Notes under the pieces: generated by a model | What the model was told of the DNA's origin: nothing | Seen by the model: the letters and a program-made list of their open reading frames with translations, nothing else | Databases searched by the model: none | Part shown: positions 1 through 9,223 of the stretch, piece after piece | How the letters are laid out: each line of letters begins with the position of its first letter | How positions within the stretch are numbered: the first letter of the stretch is position 1 | NCBI GenBank assembly: GCA_023091665.1 | Contig: JALJCQ010000009.1 | Span: forward strand, 3,434,424-3,498,423 | DNA: 64,000 nucleotides | Origin: Pythium myriotylum | Lineage: Eukaryota; Oomycota; Peronosporomycetes; Pythiales; Pythiaceae | Direction of reading: 5' to 3' | Program-made: the position numbers and the translations under genes

Positions 1-61
1 GCAATTGACGCGTGCCCTATCTAATCAATGTTGACGCGATCCTCGCTCTTGTGTCTTGCAG

Positions 62-394
62 GCGATCGAGCTCATCAAGCAGCACGACCTCGCGTACGCG
101 CCCAACAAGGCGGCGAACGGCGCCTCGGTACGTCGCTCGATTTCTCTCCCAAAGCCACTGCACCGCTCTGACCGTGGGCTTTTGTAGCTGGCGCTCGCGG
201 CCAAGAACCTGGGCAACAAGGAGCTCACGCCCGAGCAGCTGGACGCCGTGATCAAGGAGTACATGCACTCGCTCCACGACAAGGTGGCCGCGACGGCCGC
301 CGACTTCAACGCGCCCGGCGACCTCCACGTCGGCGTCAACATCACGGGCTTCCTCGCCGTCGCGCAGGCCATGTTCCGCCAGGGCGCCGTGTAG
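62..394 (+). CDS. NADP-type glutamate dehydrogenase, C-terminal exons (partial)
   Basis: Two terminal exons, 62-127 and 188-394, joined over a 60-nt intron (128-187, GTACGT...TTGTAG). Bases 1-61 are the end of an upstream intron, with a CTAAT branch-like motif near 20 and CAG at 59-61. The spliced 90 residues end in VNITGFLAVAQAMFRQGAV, matching the C-terminus of hexameric glutamate dehydrogenases, which end in a (G)ANIAGFxKVADAMxAQGxV-like pattern. The preceding MHSLHDKVAATAADF and PGDLHVG segments also fit the C-terminal helix of that family. The enzyme interconverts 2-oxoglutarate plus ammonium and glutamate. Most of the gene, including the catalytic lysine and Rossmann domain, lies upstream of the window. 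The NADP rather than NAD type is inferred from the short bacterial/fungal-like end. Confidence 0.82.
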
Positions 395-984
395 ACAGGC
401 CGCAGGGCCCTCCCTAGATGGCTACATAGTAGTTCCTCTTAAACACGATCTCCCTCACTCACGGGTTCGACCCGGGTTTGAGCTCTAACCCGTCTTCCAT
501 CGAAAACCCGTTTCCCTTGGGTCTCACATGCAAACGGAAACTTCCACCATGGACACTCACCATGGATCTCTCTCTCTCTCTCTCTGTGACCTCGTGAGCA
601 GCTCCAAGGGGCCCCCCACCCAGAGCACCGAGAACCCATCGAAGCAGCGCCGGCGTGCCGCCTCTTCACGCCGCGGATCCTTCGACAGTCGAAGCTTTGC
701 GACCAGGCGCGACGCTTGGCGAGCCGTCGCCGCCGTGATGGCGATCAACGCGCGGCGTGTGGCGGCGGCGGAAAGATCGCGAGCGCATACTCAGCGCAAG
801 TGAGTCGGCGGCTCTCTGCGACGCGTGCGCACGGGCAGGCAGAGAGCTCCTAGACAGGCAGGCAGGCAGCTCCTCGCAGGGTTCAGTCTCCAACTTACGG
901 GCCAGCGACCAAGCGCCTTCTTCTCGACTCGACTCTGGTGTTCTGCGTCGGCTCGACTCGGCTGGGACTTTTTCCGTGTCCACG
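395..984. other. Intergenic region with CT microsatellite
   Basis: No convincing gene. It holds the 3' flank of the glutamate dehydrogenase gene, a (CT)n tract at about 567-585, and presumably the promoter of the next gene. The reading frame of the next gene stays open upstream to 757, but that ATG is far from the conserved-looking N-terminus and is not preferred. Confidence 0.6.
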
Positions 985-3588
985 ATGTCGTCCGCCGACT
1001 ATTACCTCGGCTTTGACGACGAGAAAGACCGCGCGCTGCTCGAGACGCTCGACCGCCCGGCCAATAGCCAGCTTCGAAGCAAGCTCTGGGCCGCCGCGTC
1101 GGCGCTCACGATCGCCGGGCTCGCTGTCGGAGCCTTCGTGGCCAGCCCGAGCGCACGCAACGACTCGCCTGCTGGCGCTGTGCTGCTGTCGGACCAGAAC
1201 GGAGCCTACACGACCACGACCACGACCGGTGCCTATGGCACCACTGCAACGACTGGGACCACGGGTGCCTACGGGAGCACAGGTACGAACACGGGTGCCT
1301 ATGGGAGCACAGGCACCACCACGAACACGGGTGCCTACGGAAACACTGGTGCTTATGGCAACACTGGAGCCTACGGGAACACTGGTGCCTACGGGAACAC
1401 TGGTGCCTATGGAAACACTGGTGCCTATGGAAACACTGGTGTGTATGGCTCGACTGTCACGGATGTGTACGGCCAGACGATCCCCGAGGGCCGAGCTGTC
1501 AAGTGCGGGCTCTTCAAGAGCGAGATCTTTCGCTACACGAACGGCCAGCGTCGCTTATACCCGAGTATCGCCATTGCATTGTCGTGGGATCTTTCGTATC
1601 TCATCAAGCAAACCATCGTGGACTGCAACAAGATTCCTCGTGGTGCTGACATGGCGGCCAAGCTTCCGTGTCCGACGTCATACCCCGACGGCCAGGCTAT
1701 CAAGTGTGATGCCTCGCAGGCCGAGGTCTACCGTCTTGTCGCGGGCGTTCGATACTGGTATCCAAACCCAACGATCGCGGCGTCTTGGGATCCGCAATGG
1801 GCGAAGTTTGTTGTGGTTGACTGCTCGTCGCTGCCTCAGGGCGATGACATGAAGCTGAACCCGAAGGATCTACCGGACGGCCAAGCAATCAAGTGTGATG
1901 CCTCGCAGGCTGAGGTTTACCGTATCGTCAGTGGTAAGCGTTGCTGGTACCCGAACCCAACAATTGCTACGTCGTGGGATTCTCTGTGGGGCAAGTTCCT
2001 CGTCGTGGACTGCTCATCACTGCCGAAGGGAGATGACATGAAGCTGAACCCGAAGGACCTGCCGGATGGCCAAGCGATCAAGTGCGATGCCTCGCAGGCT
2101 GAGGTTTACCGTATCGTCAGTGGTAAGCGTTGCTGGTACCCGAACCCAACAATTGCTACGTCGTGGGATTCTCTGTGGGGCAAGTTCCTCGTCGTGGACT
2201 GCTCATCACTGCCGAAGGGAGATGACATGAAGCTGAACCCGAAGGACCTGCCGGATGGCCAAGCGATCAAGTGCGATGCCTCGCAGGCTGAGGTTTACCG
2301 TATCGTCAGTGGTAAGCGTTGCTGGTACCCGAACCCAACAATTGCTACGTCGTGGGATTCTCTGTGGGGCAAGTTCCTCGTCGTGGACTGCTCATCACTG
2401 CCGAAGGGAGATGACATGAAGCTGAACCCGAAGGACCTGCCGGATGGCCAAGCGATCAAGTGCGATGCCTCGCAGGCTGAGGTTTACCGTATCGTCAGTG
2501 GTATGCGTTGCTGGTACCCGAACCCAACAATTGCTACGTCGTGGGATTCTCTGTGGGGCAAGTTCCTCGTCGTGGACTGCTCATCACTGCCGAAGGGAGA
2601 TGACATGAAGCTGAACCCGAAGGACCTGCCGGATGGCCAAGCGATCAAGTGCGATGCCTCGCAGGCTGAGGTTTACCGTATCGTCAGTGGTAAGCGTTGC
2701 TGGTACCCGAACCCAACAATTGCTACGTCGTGGGATTCTCTGTGGGGCAAGTTCCTTGTCGTGGACTGCTCATCACTGCCGAAGGGAGATGACATGAAGT
2801 TGAACCCAAAGAGTCTTCCCGATGGCCAAGCGATCAAGTGCTCTGCGTCGGCTCCCGAGGTCTACCGTCTTGTTGGCAGCAAGTACCGCTGGTACCCGAA
2901 CGAGGCGATCGCGACGTCGTGGGACGCGACTTGGTCATCCACTTTTGTGGTGGTGGACTGCACTCAGATCACGAAGGGCGATGATATGTGCCTCAACCCG
3001 AAGAGCCTTCCGGACGGCAAGGCGATCAAGTGTTCTGCGTCGGCTCCCGAGGTCTACCGTCTTGTTGGCGGCAAGTACCGCTGGTACCCGAACGAGGCGA
3101 TCGCGACGTCGTGGGACGCGACTTGGTCGACTTTTGTGGTAGTCGACTGCACGGTGATCGTAAAGGGTGACGACTTGTTCTTGAACCCCAAGGATCTTCC
3201 TACTGGCACTCCTATCAAGTGTGAGAACAACCCGCAGATCTACCGCATTGATTCCGGGAAACGCCGCCTCTACCCGGACTCGGTCATCGCCAAGTCGTGG
3301 GACGTGGATTGCGAGACCAAGGCCGTCCAAGTCGACTGCTCGGTGCTTCCTGCGGGCGACAACATGCCTTTCAACCAGCCTCCACTCGCGAACGGCCAGG
3401 CCCTTCGCTGCGTCGGGCCAGACACGGGCAAGATCTTCCGCTTCTGCGACGGGCTCATCCGCTGGTACCCGAACCCGTCGATCGCCGACTCGTGGGACCC
3501 CAACTGGAAGAACGCCGTGCTCGCCGACTGCTCCAAGCTGCTCACGGGCCCGGACTTGGCCATGAAGCCGGCCGCGAGCGCCTACTAG
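985..3588 (+). CDS. Repeat-built membrane or surface protein (11 x ~63-aa repeats)
   Basis: An intronless 867-residue protein of unrecognised family. The N-terminus [20 protein letters not shown] is cytosolic-looking and is followed by a hydrophobic segment around residues 35-55 ([18 protein letters not shown]), which would act as a signal anchor. Next comes a Gly-Ala-Tyr-Gly-Asn-Thr hexapeptide tract (about residues 75-155). About 11 tandem repeats of 63 residues then run to the C-terminus. Each repeat has the pattern [11 protein letters not shown](I/L)V.G.R.WYPNP, IA.SWD, VVDCS.LP.GDDM, with two conserved Cys per repeat that could form intra-repeat disulfides. Repeats 3-7 are almost identical in DNA. 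The start at 985 is chosen because it begins the compact N-terminus just before the hydrophobic segment; an in-frame ATG at 757 would add 76 residues of low-complexity sequence. A cell-surface or secreted location is inferred. Confidence 0.75.
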   Translation: MSSADYYLGFDDEKDRALLETLDRPANSQLRSKLWAAASALTIAGLAVGAFVASPSARNDSPAGAVLLSDQNGAYTTTTTTGAYGTTATTGTTGAYGSTGTNTGAYGSTGTTTNTGAYGNTGAYGNTGAYGNTGAYGNTGAYGNTGAYGNTGVYGSTVTDVYGQTIPEGRAVKCGLFKSEIFRYTNGQRRLYPSIAIALSWDLSYLIKQTIVDCNKIPRGADMAAKLPCPTSYPDGQAIKCDASQAEVYRLVAGVRYWYPNPTIAASWDPQWAKFVVVDCSSLPQGDDMKLNPKDLPDGQAIKCDASQAEVYRIVSGKRCWYPNPTIATSWDSLWGKFLVVDCSSLPKGDDMKLNPKDLPDGQAIKCDASQAEVYRIVSGKRCWYPNPTIATSWDSLWGKFLVVDCSSLPKGDDMKLNPKDLPDGQAIKCDASQAEVYRIVSGKRCWYPNPTIATSWDSLWGKFLVVDCSSLPKGDDMKLNPKDLPDGQAIKCDASQAEVYRIVSGMRCWYPNPTIATSWDSLWGKFLVVDCSSLPKGDDMKLNPKDLPDGQAIKCDASQAEVYRIVSGKRCWYPNPTIATSWDSLWGKFLVVDCSSLPKGDDMKLNPKSLPDGQAIKCSASAPEVYRLVGSKYRWYPNEAIATSWDATWSSTFVVVDCTQITKGDDMCLNPKSLPDGKAIKCSASAPEVYRLVGGKYRWYPNEAIATSWDATWSTFVVVDCTVIVKGDDLFLNPKDLPTGTPIKCENNPQIYRIDSGKRRLYPDSVIAKSWDVDCETKAVQVDCSVLPAGDNMPFNQPPLANGQALRCVGPDTGKIFRFCDGLIRWYPNPSIADSWDPNWKNAVLADCSKLLTGPDLAMKPAASAY
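1330..1437 (+). repeat. 18-bp coding minisatellite (GAYGNT x6)
   Basis: Six consecutive 18-bp units encode Gly-Ala-Tyr-Gly-Asn-Thr, with only third-position changes between units. Diverged copies lie on both sides from about 1200 to 1450. It encodes a flexible Thr/Gly/Tyr-rich spacer between the transmembrane segment and the 63-residue repeats. Confidence 0.85.
1867..2811 (+). repeat. 189-bp in-frame tandem repeats, five near-identical copies
   Basis: Units begin at 1867, 2056, 2245, 2434 and 2623, exactly 189 bp (63 codons) apart. Copies two to five are almost identical at the DNA level. The most visible change is one Lys-to-Met codon in the unit starting at 2434. Flanking repeats of the same protein are clearly diverged, so this block was expanded or homogenised recently. 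Confidence 0.9.
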
Positions 3589-3697
3589 TACACATTGCCC
3601 CCTCTTTCCCGTATTTGCTTGCATATCTATCGTTTCTAACCCACGCCCGTCCTCTCTCTCTTTCTCTTCCGCATGTCACTTGAGCTCTTCACCAGCC

Positions 3698-4030
3698 ATG
3701 GACAACCTCAAGAACATGGCGACCCGCGCGGGCAACACGATCTACTTCGCGGCCGAGACCGTCGCGACCGTGGGCAAAGAGAAGGGCTTCCAGGCGCTGC
3801 AGGCCGTGCAGAGCTCGAACGCGTACCAGTCGGCGACCGTGGCCGCCGCCGTGGGCAAGGAGAAGGTCGTCAACACGCAGGCGTACCAGGTCGCGTCGTC
3901 GGCCGCCGCCGTGGGCAAGGAGAAGGCCGTGGTGGCGGCGAGCGCCGCTGCGAGCGCCGCGGCCGACGGCAAGACCAAGGCGTCGGCGGCGCTCGAGGCC
4001 GCCAAGACCAAGTTCGCCAAGAAGCCCTAG
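3698..4030 (+). CDS. Small Ala-rich VGKEK-repeat protein
   Basis: A 110-residue intronless protein of unknown function. The start is the ATG in the context CCAGCCATGG; the open frame continues upstream only through non-ATG codons. It begins MDNLKNMATRAGNTIYFAAE and carries VGKEK motifs at about residues 25, 52 and 72 and a related DGKTK at 90, separated by Ala/Ser/Gln-rich stretches. The composition predicts long amphipathic helices with Lys-rich faces. This superficially resembles the KTKEGV-type repeats of synucleins and the lipid-surface helices of perilipins; that is an analogy, not homology. No signal peptide or transmembrane helix is visible. Its neighbour starting at 5032 shares the whole N-terminal domain, with near-identical DNA over parts, so the two are tandem paralogues. 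Confidence 0.7.
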   Translation: MDNLKNMATRAGNTIYFAAETVATVGKEKGFQALQAVQSSNAYQSATVAAAVGKEKVVNTQAYQVASSAAAVGKEKAVVAASAAASAAADGKTKASAALEAAKTKFAKKP

Positions 4031-5031
4031 GGACCGAGAGAGAGAGAGAGAGAGAGACGTGCATGTGCATGGAAACAATGGAGACCGCGATGCGTGTTGC
4101 GTTGGTATGTTGGCGTGTTGGTGGAGAGCTTGTTGGTTGGGAACGGTTCTGGCGGAGAACAGTTTCGGGGGGAGGGATCCGGAGGACTGGACGTCCAGGG
4201 GAATCCAGAGCCGAGTGTCCAGAAGGGTTCGCGATCGCTGGACGGCGGCGAGGGGGCGTCCAGAGCGGATCGATCGATCGCCGCGACTCTGGATCCGGAG
4301 CGCGTGGAATCCGGAAGAAGGACCACCTCGGTATGATAGTACTATTCGCTCGGAGGACCCGTCCGGGTTTCCTTCCATGCTCTTGGCATGCTCGGTGGCT
4401 TTCCTTCCATACATCAGAAAATCGCCGCAATAATTATTGGCCTCGCCAATAAGGAAACTGGGTTCAGAGGGAGCGGCTGGCTGGCTGAAAGATGAAGCAC
4501 GATCGAGTCAGCCCGTGGCCATCTGAGCATCGTGAACAGCCACCGCCCGCAGCTGGCGCGTGCGACACTAAGACCGACTGAGCTGATAGATTTGTTCCCC
4601 ATGCGAGGACACTCGGGGGGCTCCATGCTCCATGCAGCAGGTCAAGGAATCCGGAGGATCCCGGGGCTTTCCGGAGTTGACGGCGTGATGGCTTCATCCA
4701 TCCGTCAGCTTTTCTCCGGACTGGGTTCTGGAACGTGATCGCCGGAATGCGTTTCTATCCGGTATTTCTATTTCTACTCCACGTTGCGCGCGCCAGCCCA
4801 CCTTTGTGAGAGACGGAACCCTTCTGGACGCCCCCGCCCGCGGACGACGAGGCGGCAGAGGCGGCGTCAACCCAGTCTCCGGACGGCCTCTTCTCCATCA
4901 TCTTCTTCCGGACAGCGCCGTCATCCTCCTCCCCGTCATCCTATCCCATCCAAACCTATCCTATCCTGTCCGGCGACTCCTCCCCCCCCCAACGTTCCGG
5001 AGTTTCCCTTCTCGTGCCCTTCGCTTCCACC
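4031..5031. other. Intergenic region with GA microsatellite
   Basis: No gene seen. It contains a (GA)n tract at about 4036-4057, GGATCC/TCCGGA-rich sequence at 4150-4330, and the promoter and pyrimidine-rich leader of the next gene (about 4960-5031). Antisense and alternate-frame open stretches here have no recognisable domain. Confidence 0.5.
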
Positions 5032-5898
5032 ATGGCCAACACCAAGATGGAGAACCTCAAGGGCATGGCCAACCGCGCCGGCAACACGCTCTTCTTCGCG
5101 GCCGAGACCGTCGCGACCGTGGGCAAAGAGAAAGGCTTCCAGGCGCTGCAGGCCGCCAAGTCGACGAACGCGTTCCAGTCGGCCGCCGTGGCCGCCGCCG
5201 TGGGCAAGGAGAAGGTCAAGTCGACGCAGGCGTTCCAGGCCGCGTCGTCGGCCGCGTCGGTCGGCAAGACCAAGGCGGCGGGCGCCGCGAGCGTCGCGGC
5301 CTCGGCGGCGGCGGCCGGCAAGCTCAAGGCCGTCGCGGCGCTCGCGGTCGCCAAGAACCGCATCGCGCGGCGCCACTCGGCGCCCGGGAGCCCCGCCGAG
5401 CGCGCCGCGCCGCTGCCCTCGGCCGAAAAAGAGTTCTACAAGTACGAGATGACGGAGGAAGAGAAGCGCAAGAAGCGCGCGCAGGCCAAGCGCCGCGCCG
5501 AGAAGAACGCCTCGGGCGTGCTGCCCGCCGGCGACAAAGAGCGAGAGCGAGAGAGAGAACGAGAGCACCGCAGCGCCAGTCGCGACGAGCGCACGGCCAG
5601 CCGAGCGCGCAGCGAGAGCCGTCGGCGGCCCTCGCGGCCCGAAGGAGGAGGCGGAGGCGGCAGCAGCGGGAGCGGTGGGTCGGCGCCGTCGTCGTCTAAG
5701 GACCGCGAGCGCGAGCACCGGAGCAAGCCCTCGTCGTCTTCGAGCAAGCCGTCTTCTTCTTCCTCGTCTTCGTCTTCTAGCAAGCCGACCTCGTCGTCTT
5801 CGTCGTCGTCGTCGTCGTCGAGCAAGCCGGTGTCCAACTCGCGCTCGAACCACCGGTCGCACAGCTCGGCGAGCCGCAGCCGCGAGGTGGCGCTGTGA
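5032..5898 (+). CDS. VGKEK-repeat protein with RS/Ser-rich tail
   Basis: A 288-residue protein starting at the ATG in TTCCACCATGG, a good initiation context; upstream in-frame codons are non-ATG. Residues 1 to about 115 are a clear paralogue of the small protein at 3698, with the same GNTLFFAAETVATVGKEKGF block and VGKEK or VGKTK units. The protein then differs: a short basic/acidic segment (YKYEMTEEEKRKKRAQAKRR, about residues 140-165), Arg-Glu runs, an Arg/Ser-rich region, a poly-Gly stretch and long Ser runs with SKP punctuation to the end. The tail resembles low-complexity SR-type or nuclear/phospho-tail regions, so it may be heavily phosphorylated. It may have arisen as a duplicate of the small gene with an acquired disordered tail. 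Function unknown. Confidence 0.7.
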   Translation: MANTKMENLKGMANRAGNTLFFAAETVATVGKEKGFQALQAAKSTNAFQSAAVAAAVGKEKVKSTQAFQAASSAASVGKTKAAGAASVAASAAAAGKLKAVAALAVAKNRIARRHSAPGSPAERAAPLPSAEKEFYKYEMTEEEKRKKRAQAKRRAEKNASGVLPAGDKEREREREREHRSASRDERTASRARSESRRRPSRPEGGGGGGSSGSGGSAPSSSKDREREHRSKPSSSSSKPSSSSSSSSSSKPTSSSSSSSSSSSKPVSNSRSNHRSHSSASRSREVAL

Positions 5899-6045
5899 GC
5901 CCGCGAGAGCTTAGAAGAGAGCAAGGACAAGTGGCGTAGCAGTGCGTATCTGTGGACTGTGGTGGGTGGCGGCGAGTATGACCTAGTAATAACACCTTTG
6001 TGGACGTTTGCTTTGCTTAGGATCCTCCTCTTCCCTCTTCTGCTT

Positions 6046-8855
6046 CTAAAGGCGGCGCCGCTTGTAGAAGAGGATGTACGCGGCGTTGCTCTTGACCTGC
6101 GCGGCCATGGCCGGCGAGACCTGGCTGTCGTCGAACGAGAACCAGCCTGGGAACTTGTCGCCGTCCTGCCAGTTGCGCGCGAACGCCGTGTAGTGGCCGA
6201 AGCCCATGCTGCCGTAGTGGTTGCTCACGGCGAAGAGATCGTACCGCAGGCGCTCGGCGTCGGCCTGCGGCTCGAGACAGAAGGGCGCCATGTCGAGCCC
6301 GTCGAGCGGGAAGTCGACCAGCACGTCCAGTTTGTCGCGCAAAATCTCGTTGCGGTACTCGAAGCGCTTGAGCGACACGATGAGCACGTCCGGCAGCTTC
6401 CAGATCTCCATCGTCTTGCGCGCCTGGCGGTGCTCTTTGCACTTGGAGCAGTACCAGAGGTTGGCCTGGTCCAGCGTCTCGGGCTTGGTGAAGTTGCGGA
6501 AGCAGTCGTAGAGCGAGAGCCCGTCGCCCGGCGAGCCGCGCGCGGCGCTCGCCTGCACGCTCTCGTGGTCCAGGATCGCCTCGCGGTCGGGCCGCGGCGA
6601 CGACGGCGACGCCAGAAGCGCCGGCGACCACGCCACCGACACGTACACGATGTCGTCCAGCGACTCGTTGGGCTGCAGCGTCGCGTAGTCGAGGAAGCGG
6701 CTCGAGCCGCTCGGCGGCACGGGGTCGGCACGCATGAACGCGCCGTCGCGGTTGCTCAAGAACACGCACGGCGACAGCGCCTCGGGCGCGATCGGCGCAG
6801 CCGCCGAGCCGGACGACGACGACACGTGGGCCGCGATCATCGCGCTCCAGGTCTCGAGCATCTGCTGGCACGTCGTGTCGGCGTAGAACGTGAAGAGCAG
6901 CGGATCGCCCGTGAGCGACGTGTCCACGCGGTGGTACAGGAAGCCGTAGTAGATCTGCGGCGGCTCGTCGTCTTCGTCGCGCACCGCTGGCGGTTCGACT
7001 TCGTAGAGCAAGATGTGGTCTTCATCACGCAATCGAGCAAGGCGTTCCGAGTCCCTGCAAAGGATTCAAGTCAGTACAGAGCTCAACCACAACAGCAAGA
7101 CAAAAAGAGTCGATCGTCAACGTACCCAACGACGCGGTAGACCATCGACTGGTAGATGTCGACGGCGATCATGACGTTCGCCGGCAGTCCGCAGAGCTTG
7201 CTCACGGCTCGCTTGAGGCTCACGACGCTTCCTTTCTTGGGCACTTCGACGCTGAACCGCATCATCGGTTTGCCGAGCGGCACGACGATCGCCTCCATCC
7301 GCCGGTTCTGCTGGATCGGCAGCTCAAGCTGGATGCAGTTGTACGGGTCGAACGTGATCGAGACCTTGGCGCAGATCGGACACACGACGGTCGACTTGAA
7401 CTGGCCCTGGATGTGGTCGACAAAGATACTATCGTTTCGCAGCAGATGCCGCTTCCACGCCTCCTTGGCGACCTCGGCGTCGTCCTGACGCCCGTCCGAC
7501 TCCTTCACCTCGGTGTACGGCTTCTGCTTGACGCGGTTGAGATCTTCGTGGAGACCGTCGAGTAGGTACGCGAGCAGCTCTTGCGAGTCGTGCTGCTGGA
7601 AGCCCGAGAACTGCGGCGCGAATCGACCGATCGCGCGCTTGAGGCCCGACGGCGTCGTGCTCGACGTCACGCCGAACCAGAGCTCCTTGAGAAGCGCGTC
7701 GTACTCGACCGCGAGGTTGCCGCCCGTACCAAGCGGGTTGTCGCGGTTGAGATCTTGCAGGTACTTGTTGCTGAGGAAGTACTTGGTGAGGATCTCGACG
7801 TGGCTGAGACACTGTAGTGCTGAGTTCATGAAACACGTGTTGCCCAGGTTACGCAGACCCATCTTGCCTCTCCGCTCGTCTTCGATGCTCTCCTGGATGG
7901 CCAGCTCGTTGTTGTCGGCGGCCGTCGGTGCTCGACACACCGCCTTGTGGAACTTCCAGTGGGCTGTCTGGCACGGGGCGCCGCAGTACCAGATGAGCTG
8001 GCATTTCCCACAGCGCTTGAGCGAGCCTGTCGTGGCCTTGCAGGCGCCGCAGATCTTGGGGATGGACGACGCGCTGGCCTTGCGCACGAGCGCGGCCTTG
8101 GCCTTCTCGGCCGCGGCCTCCTTGGCTCTCTGTGCGTCTTCCTCGGCCTGCTTGCGCTCTTCCTCGGCCTCGAGCCCCGCGAGCTCCGGGTACACCTCGA
8201 CGCGCTTGAACGCATTGCCGAGCGTCGGGTCGCCCACTTCGACCACGAAGCGCGCGATGGCCGGGCCGCCGCCGTACCAGATGAGCAGCGCGTCCCAGAC
8301 TTCTTCCGGGATGAGCGTGTAGTGGTAGCCTTCCTTGAGCTGCGGACGCAATGGCGCGCCCATGAGCTCGTCCAGCTTGGCGTCGGCCGGCAGCTGCAGC
8401 AGCGGCAGGTTGTTGATCTTGCTGGGCGGCGGGCTCGCGAGCGCGCCGGTGGTCTTGCCATTGGCCACGCGCGCGGCGCCGTCGTCCTTGGCGTCGCCGT
8501 CGTCGTCGTCGAAGCCGACAAACTGGCCCCATCGCTCCCACCACTTGGCCGCGACCACGAAGCGCTTGTCGCCGACGCGCAGCCCGTGGGCGTCGGCCTG
8601 CTGCAGCAGCTGCTTGACGATCGCGCGCTGCTTGGCCGGCGCGAGCAGCTTGCCGGCGCGCGGCTCGACGCTCGCGAGGCCGAGGACCGGCGCGTCCTTG
8701 GCCTTCTCGGCCTCCTTGTGCTTCTTCTGGGCCTTGGACTTCTTCTTGTGCTAGCGGCCGCAGAAAGAGGAAACGCTGAGACGAGACACACACACACCAC
8801 GAAGAGCGCCACGAAGAGCGAGCGAGAGAGAGAGAGCGCAGCGTACCTTGGCCAT
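6046..8855 (-). CDS. Ubiquitin-specific protease (DUSP-MYND-USP)
   Basis: Exons on the minus strand are 8855-8847 (only Met-Ala-Lys), 8750-7126 and 7054-6046, with introns of 96 nt (GTACGC...TAG) and 71 nt (GTACGT...CAG). The joined frame gives 880 residues. Order of domains: a Lys-rich N-terminus; a DUSP-like domain at about 45-170 ([12 protein letters not shown], then [15 protein letters not shown]); a MYND zinc finger at about 235-272 ([18 protein letters not shown], then WYCGAPCQ); then the USP catalytic domain. The catalytic Cys is about residue 309 in [13 protein letters not shown]. The [20 protein letters not shown] box follows. Zinc-ribbon pairs are CPIC and CSKC, and the catalytic His is about residue 832 in GFGHYTAF, followed by WFSFDDSQV. 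It should cleave ubiquitin from substrates, with DUSP and MYND likely mediating partner binding. It is convergent with the gene ending at 5898. Confidence 0.92.
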
Positions 8856-9223
8856 CGGGGGGAAGCGATCGCGAGGGTGGTGGCGCCAGTGAGGAGCAAC
8901 GGGCGAGTGTTCGAACGCGTAACAGGTTCTTAACGGAACACGTGGCGGCCGCGACGTGGTAGGATGTTACGAACAATGTACCCCCTCGCACCAGAAAATG
9001 TAACCCTTAGGTTTTGATTATGGAATTTTGAGAAAAGGAAATAATCGGGTTTAGAAAAAGCCCGCTCATAGTACTCCTTTGGGCAGCGCCTTAGTATGTA
9101 CTATGCAGATATGTCCTCGCTCTCGCGCGCCTCATGGGGCTCGTCTTTGGCTAGTGCCGACTGCTAGCCGTCGGTGGTTTTGACGAGAGAGGAAGAATAG
9201 AAAAGAAGCAAAACACAGTTGGG
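8856..9223. other. Intergenic region
   Basis: It holds the presumed promoter of the deubiquitinase gene and the 3' end of the first SulP gene. No gene or recognisable repeat was seen. Confidence 0.5.

Noticed and set aside
455..482. gggttcgaccc motif resembling a tRNA T-loop
   Set aside because: It is a simple palindrome; no T-stem of five pairs or acceptor stem exists around it.
5959..7140. 393-residue plus-strand frame over the deubiquitinase
   Set aside because: Antisense to conserved USP catalytic motifs; no recognisable product.
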